Shown here: positions 17,206-26,424 of the stretch, in pieces
How positions within the stretch are numbered: position 1 is the stretch's first letter
Layout: each line of letters begins with the position of its first letter
Assembly: GCA_041906465.1 (NCBI GenBank)
Contig: JAYRJE010000015.1
Span: 62,001-126,000, forward strand
Direction of reading: 5' to 3'
Length of the DNA: 64,000 bases
From: Didemnitutus sp041906465
GTDB lineage: Bacteria; Verrucomicrobiota; Verrucomicrobiia; Opitutales; Opitutaceae
Program-made: the position numbers and the translations under genes
The notes under the pieces: model-generated
The model's database searches: none
What the model was told of the DNA's origin: nothing
What the model saw: the letters and a program-made list of their open reading frames with translations, nothing else

Positions 17206-17652
17206 ATGTTTGGTCGAAAGAAAATAACTCAGCTCACTCGTGACGACTACCGCGAACGCTTTGCTGCGTTGCGCAAGAAGTGGCCCGAAGGTTACGCGGA
17301 ACATGCGACATCTCTTCAGGAATCGCTCGTAATCGCGGTCGGCGTTCTTCATGCGATATTTGATCGCAATGGCGGCCAGGGCTGGGACGAAGAAGCGGAC
17401 CGAGAGCACCTCGAATTGTTGCGTGAGCACCTTATCCCGCATGAAGGGTTCACGTCCGAGCAGAAGACGGCGGTTGAATGGTCGCTCACGGAGATTCTCG
17501 AATGTGGTCGCGAGTTGGAGCGGGTCGGCGCGTCTGCGCGCGACGCAACCGAGGCGCTTGCGATACTTAAATCCCGCGTTGTGGATTGGATCTTGGCGCA
17601 TCCAGAGGAGATTCCTCTGCAAGACGATGACGGTTACGTTGGGCATGACTGA
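17206..17652 (+). CDS. Hypothetical protein between the glutamate synthase genes
   Basis: 148 aa, soluble and mostly helical, very acidic overall, rich in Glu and Arg (LELLREHLIPHEGFTSEQK, LECGRELERVG). No family is recognised. Codon choice is less GC-biased than in the neighbouring genes (GCG/GCT mixtures, ATA, CTT), and repeats lie just upstream; both suggest a later insertion. The ATG at 17206 is chosen because the frame before it is translated repeat sequence. Confidence 0.6.
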   Translation: MFGRKKITQLTRDDYRERFAALRKKWPEGYAEHATSLQESLVIAVGVLHAIFDRNGGQGWDEEADREHLELLREHLIPHEGFTSEQKTAVEWSLTEILECGRELERVGASARDATEALAILKSRVVDWILAHPEEIPLQDDDGYVGHD

Positions 17653-17791
17653 AAAGTGGTGGGGTTCCTCTCTGCCGTAGCATGGCGACTTTACCTCGCC
17701 CCGTTTCACTCCCTTAGAACGCAACCCTCCCGCTTAACCCGCTTGCCTGCCGCAAAACCGGCACCCTAACTGCTGCCGATTCAATCCGCTT

Positions 17792-20700
17792 ATGCGTCTT
17801 CCCATTCCTGCTAACGTCCAACCGTCGCCGCTCTACGACCCGTCGTTCGAACACGACGCGTGCGGCGTCGGGTTCATCGCGCGCACCGACGGACACCGGA
17901 CGCACGATGTCCTCAAGCATGGATTGACCGCCCTCAAAGCCCTCGCCCACCGCGGCGCCATCGATGCCGACTCCTCCACCGGCGACGGTGCGGGCATCAT
18001 GACGCAACTGCCTTACGACCTCATCCGCGACCACCTCGTCGCGCAGAAGGTCAGCGTCCAGCCGAAGGACAAGGACCTCGCGATCGCGCAACTTTTCCTC
18101 CCGCGCGAAAACGACCTCGCGCAGGCGCAGATCAAAAAAATCTTCATCGAGGCCGTGAAGGAAGAGGGCCTCGGCTTCGTCGCCTGGCGCGATGTGCCGA
18201 CGGATTACTCGATCCTCGGTCGCAAGGCCGCCGACACGCGCCCGTTCGTCCTGCAGGCGATCATCGCGCGACTCGACGACTCGAGCGACGACGACTTCGA
18301 GCGCCACCTCTACCTCGCGCAGAAGGTCGCCGAGCGCCGTTGCGGCGAGGCGCGCCTCGACGGCTTCTACGTCTGCTCGTGCTCGTCGCGCACCATCGTC
18401 TACAAGGGCCTGCTCAACGCGCCCGAAGTCCGCCGCTTCTTCCCGGACCTGCGCGACCCGCGCTACACGACGGCGTTCACGATCTTCCACCAGCGCTACT
18501 CGACGAACACGTTTCCGACGTGGCATCTGGCGCAGCCGTTCCGCCTCATGGCGCACAACGGCGAGATCAACACCGTCCGCGGCAACCGCGTGCGCATGCA
18601 GGCGCGCGAGAAGGCCATGGCCGGCGGTGTGTGGGGCGGACGCTTCGCCGACCTGCACCCGATCGTGCAGCCGGGCATGTCCGACTCCGCGAGCTTCGAC
18701 AACGTCCTCCAAGTCCTCTCGCTCGGCGGGCGCTCCACGCTCCAATCGATGATGATGATGGCGCCGCTCGCGTGGGAACAAAACCCGCGCCTCAGCGAGG
18801 ACGCCCGCGGCTTCTTCCAATACCACTCGCTCCTCATGGAGCCGTGGGACGGCCCGTCCGCGCTCGTGTTTTCTGACGGCAAGATCGTCGGCGCCACGCT
18901 CGACCGCAACGGCCTGCGTCCCGCGCGCTTCAAGGTTTACGACGACGGTCACATCCTCCTCGCCTCGGAAACCGGCCTCGTGCCGAACCTCCCCGGCCAG
19001 GTGACGATGTCCGGCCGCCTCGGGCCCGGCCGCATGATCGCGGTCGACCTCGAGCGCCAGCGCCTGCTGATGGACGAGGACATCAAGAAGGAGGTCGCCG
19101 AAAAGCCGATCTACCGCGACTGGTGCTCGCGCCACCTGATCAATCTCCAGAAATTCGCCGCCACGGCGCCCGAGAGCGAGATCATCACGCCGCCCGCGTC
19201 GTTCGCCGCCACCCCGCTGCAGCAGCAACTCGCGTTCGGTTACGACAGCGAGGAACTCGAACTCGTGCTCGGCTCGCTCGCTGTCGGCGTCGAGCCGACC
19301 GGTTCGATGGGCGACGACACGCCGCTGGCCGTCCTCTCGCGCCGCCCGAAGCTCCTCTACAGCTACTTCAAGCAGCTGTTCGCGCAGGTCACGAATCCGC
19401 CGATCGACTCGATCCGCGAGAAGTCCGTGATGTCGCTCGGCGCCGCGCTCGGCCCGCGCATCAGCCTGTTCGAAACCGGCCTCTCGCCGCAGGGCGTGCT
19501 GACGCTCGATTCGCCGATCGTGTTCGACCACGAGCTCGAGGCGATTCCCTCGGTGCCGCTGTTCCGCAACGCCGTGCAGCGTCTTTCCGTGCTCTTCGAC
19601 GCCAACGCCGGCCCCGACGCGCTCGCCAACGCCGTGCACGATCTCGCGCAGCGCGCGCTCAACGCCGTCGAAAACCAGGGCGCGAAAATCCTCATCCTCT
19701 CCGACAAAGGCCTCGCGCCCGACAAGGCCGCCGTGCCGATGCTCCTCGCCGTCGGCGCCGTGCAGCACCGCCTGATCCGCGCCGGCCTGCGCCTGAAGTG
19801 CGACATCGTCGCCGAGACTGGCGAGGCGCGCGACGTGCACCACATCGCGTGTCTCAGCGCCTACGGCGCGAACGCCATCAATCCCTACCTCGCGCTCGCG
19901 ACCGTGCGCGAGCTCGCCGCGCAGGGAAAACTCGCCGCGCCCGCGAAGCCGGCGGAGGCCGAGAAGAATTACAAGAAGGCCATCGAGGCCGGCCTGTTGA
20001 AGGTGCTCGCTCGCATGGGCATCAGCACGCTCGCCAGCTACCGTGGCGCGCAGATCTTCGAAGCCATCGGCATCGGCGGCAAAGTCATCGAGGAGTGCTT
20101 CGGCGGCACGCCGTCCCCCATCGGCGGCATCGGCTATCGCCAGATCGCCGAGGAAGTGCTGCGCCGTCACGAGCGCGCCTTCCCGCGCATGAACAATGCG
20201 GCCTCCGAAGCCGAGGCGACGCCCGCGCCCGCGACCGAGTTGCCCAACGAGGGTTACTACAAGGTCAACAAGAAGGGCGACGGCGAGTTCCACGGCTGGA
20301 ACCCGAAGGTCGTCGCGGGCATGCACAAATTCCTCAAGGGCGGCGCGGCCGAGGACTACAAGGTCTTCGCGCAAATCTCCGACGAGCACCCGCCGGTCAC
20401 GATCAAAGACCTCCTGAAGATTCGTTTCCCGGCGAGCGGCCTGCCGCTCGAGGAAGTGGAGCCGATCGAGGACATCCGCCGCCGTTTCACGACCGCTGGC
20501 ATGTCGATGGGCGCTCTCTCTCCCGAGGCGCACGAGACGCTCGCGATCGCGATGAACCGCATCGGCGGCAAGTCGAACTCGGGCGAGGGTGGCGAAGACC
20601 CCGAGCGTTTCGGCCTCCGCGAAAACGGCGACAGCGCCAACAGCGCGATCAAGCAGGTCGCGTCCGGCCGCTTCGGCGTCACCGCCGAGTATCTCGCCAA

Positions 20701-22414
20701 CGCGCGCGAAATCGAAATCAAGATGGCGCAGGGCGCGAAGCCCGGCGAAGGCGGCCAGTTGCCCGGCCACAAGGTCTCGCCGCTGATCGCGAAGCTCCGC
20801 TTCTCCGTGCCCGGCGTCACGCTCATCTCGCCGCCGCCGCACCATGACATCTATTCGATCGAGGATCTCGCGCAGTTGATTCTCGACCTCAAGGAAGTGA
20901 ACCCGCGCGCCAAGGTCTGCGTGAAGCTCGTCTCGTCCTCCGGCGTCGGCACGATCGCCGCGGGCGTCGCGAAGGCTTACGCCGACGTCGTGCTCGTCTC
21001 CGGCCACGAAGGCGGCACGGGCGCCTCGCCGCTCGGCTCGATCAAGAACGCCGGCTCCGACTGGGTCCTCGGCCTCGCCGAGGCGCACCAGGTTCTGATG
21101 ATGAACGGCCTTCGCAATCGCGTCACGCTCCGCACCGACGGTGGCATGAAGACCGGTCGCGACATCGTCATCGCCGCCATCCTCGGCGCCGAGGAATTCA
21201 ACTTCGGCACCGGCGCGCTGATCGCGGCGGGTTGCGCGATGTTCCGCGTCTGCCATCTCAACACGTGCCCGGTCGGCGTCGCCACGCAGCGCGAAGACCT
21301 GCGCGCGAAGTTCCGCGGCAAGCCCGAGAACGTCATCGCCTACTTCAACGCCGTCGCCGAGGAAGTCCGCCACTACCTCGCGCGACTCGGCGCACATACG
21401 CTCAACGACGTCATCGGCCGCCCCGAGCTACTCGAGCAGATCGACGACCCGGCGAATCCGAAGACGCGTTTCCTGAATCTTTCCGGCGTGCTGCACAACG
21501 TTGATCCGACCGGCCAGCTCGACCGCTTCCACACGCGCGAGCGCAACGAGCGTTTCGGCGGCGAGGGCTCGCTCGACGAACTCATCGTCCAGGAAGCGCG
21601 CCACGTCATCGCCGGCCGCGCCGGCCGTTTCTCAGGCACCTACAAGGTGACGAACGAGTCGCGCTGCCTCGGCACGCACCTCTCCGGCCAGATCGCCTAC
21701 CTGCGCGGCAGCCAGCATCCGCTCGCGCCGCGCACGATCGACCTGAAGTTCAACGGCACCGCCGGTCAGAGCTTCGGCACGTTCCTCGTCCCCGGCGTGC
21801 GCATCACGCTGACGGGCGAGGGCAACGACTACGTCGGCAAAGGCATGAGCGGCGGCGAAATCGTCATCCGCCCGCGCGGCGACGAACTCTTCGCGTGGGA
21901 GACGAACGTTCTCATCGGCAACACCTGCCTCTACGGCGCGACGGGCGGCTTGCTCTTCGCGGCGGGGTGGGCGGGCGAGCGCTTCGCCGTCCGCAACTCC
22001 GGCGCGATCGCCGTCGTCGAAGGCGTGGGCGACCACGGCTGCGAATACATGACGCGCGGCACAGTCGTCGTGCTCGGCCGCACGGGCCTGAACTTCGCCG
22101 CCGGCATGAGCGGCGGCCTCGCGTTCGTCTTCGACGAGCGCAACGTCCTTCCGCAGCGTTACAACAACCAGATGGTCACGCTCGAGCGTCTCTCGAACGC
22201 GGACGAAATGGAATCGCTGCGCAAACTCATCGCCGACCACGCCGAGGCCACGGGTTCCCCCCACGCCCAGCGCATCGTCGAGCGGTGGACGGAGAGCGTG
22301 AAGCAGTTCTGGAAAGTCGTGCCGAACGCTCCGACCCCGGACGCGCCGAAGCCCTTCTACCGCTACGAGCCCGTGCAAGTCTTCGCCGAGCACCCCTCGG
22401 TGCTGCTGGGCTGA
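17792..22414 (+). CDS. gltB: Glutamate synthase large subunit (second copy)
   Basis: 1540 aa, homologous to the first copy along its whole length with the same domain order. The catalytic Cys24 is in HDACGVGF, giving a shorter 23-residue propeptide; the 3Fe-4S cysteines are 1148, 1154 and 1159 (GCAMFRVCHLNTC). Amidotransferase and glycine-rich C-terminal domains are complete. It differs in its middle, where the segment MNNAASEAEATPAPATELP looks like a linker insertion. It has no small subunit of its own; it may use the upstream GltD or ferredoxin. A strong terminator follows. Confidence 0.95.
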   Translation: MRLPIPANVQPSPLYDPSFEHDACGVGFIARTDGHRTHDVLKHGLTALKALAHRGAIDADSSTGDGAGIMTQLPYDLIRDHLVAQKVSVQPKDKDLAIAQLFLPRENDLAQAQIKKIFIEAVKEEGLGFVAWRDVPTDYSILGRKAADTRPFVLQAIIARLDDSSDDDFERHLYLAQKVAERRCGEARLDGFYVCSCSSRTIVYKGLLNAPEVRRFFPDLRDPRYTTAFTIFHQRYSTNTFPTWHLAQPFRLMAHNGEINTVRGNRVRMQAREKAMAGGVWGGRFADLHPIVQPGMSDSASFDNVLQVLSLGGRSTLQSMMMMAPLAWEQNPRLSEDARGFFQYHSLLMEPWDGPSALVFSDGKIVGATLDRNGLRPARFKVYDDGHILLASETGLVPNLPGQVTMSGRLGPGRMIAVDLERQRLLMDEDIKKEVAEKPIYRDWCSRHLINLQKFAATAPESEIITPPASFAATPLQQQLAFGYDSEELELVLGSLAVGVEPTGSMGDDTPLAVLSRRPKLLYSYFKQLFAQVTNPPIDSIREKSVMSLGAALGPRISLFETGLSPQGVLTLDSPIVFDHELEAIPSVPLFRNAVQRLSVLFDANAGPDALANAVHDLAQRALNAVENQGAKILILSDKGLAPDKAAVPMLLAVGAVQHRLIRAGLRLKCDIVAETGEARDVHHIACLSAYGANAINPYLALATVRELAAQGKLAAPAKPAEAEKNYKKAIEAGLLKVLARMGISTLASYRGAQIFEAIGIGGKVIEECFGGTPSPIGGIGYRQIAEEVLRRHERAFPRMNNAASEAEATPAPATELPNEGYYKVNKKGDGEFHGWNPKVVAGMHKFLKGGAAEDYKVFAQISDEHPPVTIKDLLKIRFPASGLPLEEVEPIEDIRRRFTTAGMSMGALSPEAHETLAIAMNRIGGKSNSGEGGEDPERFGLRENGDSANSAIKQVASGRFGVTAEYLANAREIEIKMAQGAKPGEGGQLPGHKVSPLIAKLRFSVPGVTLISPPPHHDIYSIEDLAQLILDLKEVNPRAKVCVKLVSSSGVGTIAAGVAKAYADVVLVSGHEGGTGASPLGSIKNAGSDWVLGLAEAHQVLMMNGLRNRVTLRTDGGMKTGRDIVIAAILGAEEFNFGTGALIAAGCAMFRVCHLNTCPVGVATQREDLRAKFRGKPENVIAYFNAVAEEVRHYLARLGAHTLNDVIGRPELLEQIDDPANPKTRFLNLSGVLHNVDPTGQLDRFHTRERNERFGGEGSLDELIVQEARHVIAGRAGRFSGTYKVTNESRCLGTHLSGQIAYLRGSQHPLAPRTIDLKFNGTAGQSFGTFLVPGVRITLTGEGNDYVGKGMSGGEIVIRPRGDELFAWETNVLIGNTCLYGATGGLLFAAGWAGERFAVRNSGAIAVVEGVGDHGCEYMTRGTVVVLGRTGLNFAAGMSGGLAFVFDERNVLPQRYNNQMVTLERLSNADEMESLRKLIADHAEATGSPHAQRIVERWTESVKQFWKVVPNAPTPDAPKPFYRYEPVQVFAEHPSVLLG

Positions 22415-22462
22415 GCGGACGGCGGCGAGCGCCCCGATTACGCACGCGTCTTCGTTTCTCTC

Positions 22463-22491
22463 AAACCCGCGGCCGAGCGCCGCGGGTTTTT
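22463..22491 (+). terminator. Rho-independent terminator after the second gltB
   Basis: AAACCCGCGG (22463-22472) and CCGCGGGTTT (22480-22489) form a perfect 10-bp stem around a 7-nt loop, followed by T residues. Confidence 0.88.
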
Positions 22492-22499
22492 GTCTGAAT

Positions 22500-22691
22500 G
22501 GAGGCGGGGCCATCAGCCCCGCGGGATTCCGGCATCGAAACACATGAGCCGCGGGCGCTGATGGCCCCGCCTCCAAGAAGAGACTGACAAGCCGGGTAGG
22601 TTGCGCGCTTGCGCGCAACTTCACCGATTTACGCTCGGGGATGTGGCGCGCAAAGCGCGCCACCTACGACGCGGTGGCGTAGCGCCACCGC
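22500..22691. repeat. Cluster of three palindromic repeats, families E and F plus a short palindrome
   Basis: 22500-22574: GGAGGCGGGGCCATCAGC with a near-perfect right arm ending GATGGCCCCGCCTCC. 22596-22667: GTAGGTTGCGCGC...GCGCGCCACCTAC, with nested palindromes in each arm. 22671-22691: GCGGTGGCG-TAG-CGCCACCGC, a perfect 9-bp hairpin. These and the terminator before them fill the 400 bp between gltB and the outer-membrane protein gene; nothing coding was seen. Confidence 0.65.
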
Positions 22692-22815
22692 ACCCCACCG
22701 CGCCTTCAGTGTCATTCTTGTCATACGAGCTTGGTTGGCCGACGGGATGCTTTTACCGTCAAAGTCGGGCGGCGCTGTCGCCCCAAACCCACGCCAAACA
22801 CCCAAGCATACCATC

Positions 22816-23547
22816 ATGAGAAAAACCCTGTTCGCCGCGTTCGCGCTTCTCGCCGCCGCTGGCCTTAGCGCGGAGGAAGCCAAGTCCTCCTATTCGGTCA
22901 CGACCGACTTCACTTACACGTCCCGCTATTTCTTCCGCGGCGTGATCGCCCAGGATCAGGCGTTTCAGCCTTCGATCACGTATACCCAAGGGGCGTTTTC
23001 GGGCGGTATCTGGAGCAGCCAGGCGCTGAACGACAAGACCGCCCAGTGGGCGCAGGGCAAGGAATACGATTTCTTCGCCGGCTACTCGTTCGCACTCGAG
23101 GGCGATCGCTCCGTCACGCTCGGCGGCACTTATTACTATTATCCGTCCGCGCGTCCGAGCCTGAGCGAACCGAAGAAAACCTATGAGGGCTACATTGCCT
23201 TCGCCACGCCGATCGGGCCGCTCAGCGGCAAGTTGACGGCGTTCCACGACTTCAAGCTCGACTCGAACACCCTGCAAGCCGACCTCGGCTACAGCGTGCC
23301 GATCAGCAACGGCTCGTTCGATGTCGGCGTTTACTACGGCTACAACGACGTGGGCGACGGCGACGGCGATCTGCCCGGCACCGCGGGCTACACCTACAAG
23401 TATTACGGCGCCGACGCCTCGGTCAGCGTGAAGCTCTCCGACAAGGCGACGATCAAACTGGGCGGTCACTGGACCGACACCAGCGGCGATGTCGCGTCTC
23501 CGGATAAAAACCTTTGGGTCACGCTCGGCGTCACCGTCGTGTTCTGA
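22816..23547 (+). CDS. TorF-family putative outer-membrane porin
   Basis: 243 aa. The signal peptide is MRKTLFAAFALLAAAGLSA, cleaved before EE. The mature protein alternates aromatic and polar residues as in beta-barrels (TTDFTYTSRYFFRGV near the start, YGYNDVGDGDGDLPG) and ends in aromatic Phe (GVTVVF), the usual outer-membrane assembly signal. The RYFFRGV start is typical of TorF-like (TIGR02001) proteins of unknown role. The ATG at 22816 places the signal peptide correctly. It stands alone between two terminators. Confidence 0.75.
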   Translation: MRKTLFAAFALLAAAGLSAEEAKSSYSVTTDFTYTSRYFFRGVIAQDQAFQPSITYTQGAFSGGIWSSQALNDKTAQWAQGKEYDFFAGYSFALEGDRSVTLGGTYYYYPSARPSLSEPKKTYEGYIAFATPIGPLSGKLTAFHDFKLDSNTLQADLGYSVPISNGSFDVGVYYGYNDVGDGDGDLPGTAGYTYKYYGADASVSVKLSDKATIKLGGHWTDTSGDVASPDKNLWVTLGVTVVF

Positions 23548-23577
23548 TCCAGAAACAGGAACGCATAGCAGAATGGG

Positions 23578-23610
23578 AACCGGCCGCACGCGAGTGCGGC
23601 CGGTTTTTTT
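23578..23610 (+). terminator. Rho-independent terminator after the TorF-like gene
   Basis: AACCGGCCGCAC (23578-23589) pairs perfectly with GTGCGGCCGGTT (23594-23605) around a GCGA tetraloop of GNRA type. A run of seven T follows. Confidence 0.92.
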
Positions 23611-23632
23611 GCGATGGGTGGTTTCGCGTCAG

Positions 23633-23698
23633 GTGGGAGGGGCTTTACGCCCCGACGCCCGGCGCACGCGCAACGTCGGGGCTTAAAGCCCCGCCCAC
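23633..23698. repeat. Palindromic repeat, family D (copy 1)
   Basis: GTGGGAGGGGCTTTACGC opens the left arm and the right arm ends TTAAAGCCCCGCCCAC (two mismatches). The left arm recurs at 41897-41920, nested inside another repeat. With the preceding terminator it accounts for most of the 335 bp before the phosphofructokinase gene. Confidence 0.7.
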
Positions 23699-23882
23699 CA
23701 ATGCGCCGCCGGCACGATTCCGCTATGACGCAACTCTCACGGCACCGCACGTCCCGCGCATTGCCGCTCCCCACCATCGCGGCGAAGCTCTCTGGGCCCG
23801 CCCACGCTCCACGCCCCGAAAATTCCACGAAATCGTTCTGGCCCCGGCCCGCTGGAATCCTTTTTCGTTAACCCTTCCACGC

Positions 23883-25106
23883 ATGAAACCACGCAAGGTC
23901 GCCATCCTCACCGCCGGTGGACTCGCTCCCTGTTTGAGCGCCGCCGTCGGCGAACTCATTCTCCAATACACCGAAGCCGCGCCGGAACTCGAAATCATCT
24001 GCTACCGCTCCGGCTACAAGGGCCTGCTGCTCGGCGATTCGATCCAGGTGACCGACGACATGCGCGCCCAGGCCGGCATCCTCCGCCGTTACGGCGGCAG
24101 CCCGATCGGCAACAGCCGCGTGCGCCTCACCAACGTCGACGACTGTGTGAAACGCGGCCTCGTCAAAGCCGGCCAGGATCCGCGCGCCGTCGCCGCCCGC
24201 CAGCTCAAGCGCGACAAGGTCGACATCCTGCACACCATCGGCGGCGACGACACCAACACCGCCGCGGCCGACCTCGCCGCCTGGCTCAAGAAAAACGGCT
24301 ACGGCCTCACCGTCGTCGGTCTGCCCAAGACGATCGACAACGACATCGTCCCCGTCCGCCAGAGCCTCGGCGCGCTCACCGCGGCCGAGCAGGGCGCCCG
24401 CTTCTTCCAGAACGTCGTCAGCGAACACGGCGCGAGCTCACGCATGCTCATCGTGCACGAGATCATGGGCCGCCACTCCGGCTGGCTCACGGCGGCCACG
24501 GCGCGCGATTACCTGCGTTTCGTCGAAGGCGGCCTGTTTATCCCCGGCCTCGGCCACAAGCCCGAGCGCTGGAGCATCCACGGCGTTTACCTGCCGGAGA
24601 TGGAATTCGATCTCCACGCCGAGGCCGAGCGCCTGCGCGCCACCATGGACCGCCTCGGCAACGTGAACCTCTTCGTCTCTGAAGGTGCCTCCGTGGAAAC
24701 CGTGCTCGCCGAGATGACCGCGCGCGGCGAGCCGATCGAGCGCGATCCGTTCGGCCATGTGAAACTCGACAAAATCAACGTCGGTTCCTGGTTCGGCAAA
24801 CGCTTCGCCGCGATGATCGGCGCCGAGAAGGTGCTCGTGCAGAAATCCGGCTACTTTGCCCGCTCCGCGCCCGCCAACGACGCCGACCTCGTGCTCATTG
24901 CCCGCTGCGTCGAGCACGCCATCGAGTGCGCGCTCCGCGGCGAGTCCGGCCTCGTGGCCGAGGACGAAGAGGCGAACGGTCGTCTCAGCCCGATCGCTTT
25001 TTCGCGCGTCAAGGGCGGCAAGCACTTCGACCTGCGCACGCGCTGGTTTCAGGACATCCTCGAGACGACCGGCCAAAAATCCGGTCGCAAACGCAAAACC
25101 GCGTGA
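23883..25106 (+). CDS. pfp: Pyrophosphate-dependent 6-phosphofructokinase
   Basis: 407 aa. Seen: IGGDDTNTAAADLA (residues 119-132), where GGDDT rather than the ATP-type GGDGS marks PPi-dependent enzymes. The catalytic PKTIDNDIVP (149-158) and the substrate-binding IMGRHSGWL follow. It phosphorylates fructose-6-phosphate with PPi, reversibly, so it can serve glycolysis and gluconeogenesis. Length fits the shorter PPi-PFK group. The ATG at 23883 begins MKPRKVAILTAGG directly, the usual N-terminus. Monocistronic between a repeat and a terminator. Confidence 0.93.
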   Translation: MKPRKVAILTAGGLAPCLSAAVGELILQYTEAAPELEIICYRSGYKGLLLGDSIQVTDDMRAQAGILRRYGGSPIGNSRVRLTNVDDCVKRGLVKAGQDPRAVAARQLKRDKVDILHTIGGDDTNTAAADLAAWLKKNGYGLTVVGLPKTIDNDIVPVRQSLGALTAAEQGARFFQNVVSEHGASSRMLIVHEIMGRHSGWLTAATARDYLRFVEGGLFIPGLGHKPERWSIHGVYLPEMEFDLHAEAERLRATMDRLGNVNLFVSEGASVETVLAEMTARGEPIERDPFGHVKLDKINVGSWFGKRFAAMIGAEKVLVQKSGYFARSAPANDADLVLIARCVEHAIECALRGESGLVAEDEEANGRLSPIAFSRVKGGKHFDLRTRWFQDILETTGQKSGRKRKTA

Positions 25107-25136
25107 ATTAGCTGGCGATCGGCGACGTCTCAGAAC

Positions 25137-25178
25137 CGTCGCCGCCGCCTCAACGCCGCACGCGCGGCGACGTTTTTT
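25137..25178 (+). terminator. Probable rho-independent terminator after PPi-phosphofructokinase
   Basis: CGTCGCCG (25137-25144) can pair with CGGCGACG (25165-25172), followed by seven T. The left arm can also pair with GGCGACG at 25121-25127, an alternative hairpin. Confidence 0.65.
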
Positions 25179-25241
25179 TCAGATTTTGCCGAACGCGTTG
25201 CACCGTGCGGGGTCCAACGCGCGTCGACGTCTTTTTACTGC

Positions 25242-26231
25242 ATGATTCCTCGGGAAAACCTCCGCACCGTCTGTCACCTTCTCCTTCTTTTTCTCCTGGC
25301 CGCGCTTCCCGCGCGCGCCGCTACGTGGATGCTCGCGAATGGCGACCGGATCACCGGCACGCTGGTCCGCGAGACCGACACCGAGCTTGAAATCCGGCAC
25401 GAGCAGCTCGGCACGTTGAAAGTCCCGCGCGCGGCGCTCGCGCCCGTGCCGAGTGCCGCCACTGCCGCGGCCCTCGCCAAGGTGCCCACCGCACCGGCTG
25501 CCGCTCCCGCGGCAAAATCCGACAAGGTGATCCCGAAATGGACCCGCCAGCTCGAACTCGGCTACGTCACACAGGACGGCGCCAAGACCAAGCGTGACAT
25601 GACCGCCCGCTTCTCGATCGAGGGGCGCGACCAACGCTCCAACAGCTACAGCGCCACCGCGACCGCGCTCCGCTCCGAAGCGCAGAGCATCGTCACCGCC
25701 GATCGCCAGCAGGCCGATTTTCGCTGGCGTCACGACTTCAACAAACGGCTCTTCACGCAGACGCTCACGACCTATTCGGCCGATGACCTCAAGCAGATCA
25801 AATACAGCGTCGAGCAGCAGCTCGGCGGCGGCTACAAGATCATCGACGGACCGAAGCAGCAGGTGAACGTTGGTCTCGGCGCCGTGGTGCAGCGCTTGTC
25901 GCGCGAGGGCTACGAAGACTACACCGCGCTGCTCGGTTCCGCGTTCCAGGACTACTCCTTGCAGTGGGACAAGCGTTTCAAGTTCACCCAGGAAGCCACT
26001 TTCTTCCTCGCCGACTCGCCCAACATGTCCGCGCGCGGCGGTCGCTCGACCGTGGTCGGCGCACCGGCCGACGGCAACTTCCGCTTCAAATTCAACGCGG
26101 CGCTCCAATCGCGCATGACCGAGCGGATCTCGCTCAATCTTCGCTACGAGCTCGATTACGACCACTCGGTGCCCGATCCGACCTTTCGCTCCGACTCGCG
26201 ACTCACGTCCTCGCTCGGCTACGCGTGGTAG
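25242..26231 (+). CDS. DUF481 family outer-membrane protein
   Basis: 329 aa. Signal peptide (HLLLLFLLAALPARA, cleavage before AT). Residues 28-65 form an N-terminal beta module (WMLANGDRITGTLVRE) typical of DUF481 proteins in this phylum, followed by an Ala/Pro-rich linker. The C-terminal ~230 residues have beta-barrel-like alternation and end LTSSLGYAW, with a C-terminal aromatic. Its role in the outer membrane is unknown. The frame starts at an ATG after a terminator, so it is probably its own unit. Confidence 0.75.
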   Translation: MIPRENLRTVCHLLLLFLLAALPARAATWMLANGDRITGTLVRETDTELEIRHEQLGTLKVPRAALAPVPSAATAAALAKVPTAPAAAPAAKSDKVIPKWTRQLELGYVTQDGAKTKRDMTARFSIEGRDQRSNSYSATATALRSEAQSIVTADRQQADFRWRHDFNKRLFTQTLTTYSADDLKQIKYSVEQQLGGGYKIIDGPKQQVNVGLGAVVQRLSREGYEDYTALLGSAFQDYSLQWDKRFKFTQEATFFLADSPNMSARGGRSTVVGAPADGNFRFKFNAALQSRMTERISLNLRYELDYDHSVPDPTFRSDSRLTSSLGYAW

Positions 26232-26248
26232 GCGGCGCGGGGCGCCGC

Positions 26249-26345
26249 CAGTGGAAGTTGGAAGTTGAAGTTGAGGAAACTTCGCGCCCGCCGGACGCGT
26301 CTACCCGTGCGCTTCGCCCTAAACTCAAACTCCTAAACTTAAACT
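26249..26345. repeat. Low-complexity inverted repeat, family L
   Basis: AGTGGAAGTTGGAAGTTGAA on the left and AAACTCCTAAACTTAAACTG on the right form a degenerate inverted repeat just upstream of the type II secretion operon. Confidence 0.45.
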
Positions 26346-26424
26346 GGCGCACCGCGTCAGCGCGGCGCGCCTTCGGCATTGCCCCGGCACAAAAGCCCCG
26401 CAACGTAGTCGAACGACTCTCCGC

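Noticed and set aside
17714..21397. Minus-strand open frame of about 1227 codons opposite the second gltB
   Set aside because: Same cause: antisense shadow of a strongly biased coding sequence, with low-complexity acidic and Arg-rich translation and no motif.
10581..22414. The second gltB as an assembly duplication
   Set aside because: The two copies differ throughout in sequence, in N-terminal length and in the central linker.
22500..22691. Stacked palindromes as a CRISPR array
   Set aside because: The units differ from each other in sequence, spacers are absent and no cas gene is nearby.
25121..25172. Alternative hairpins after the phosphofructokinase gene as a second attenuator
   Set aside because: They follow a stop codon, have no leader peptide, and the next gene has no biosynthetic link; a simple terminator explains them.
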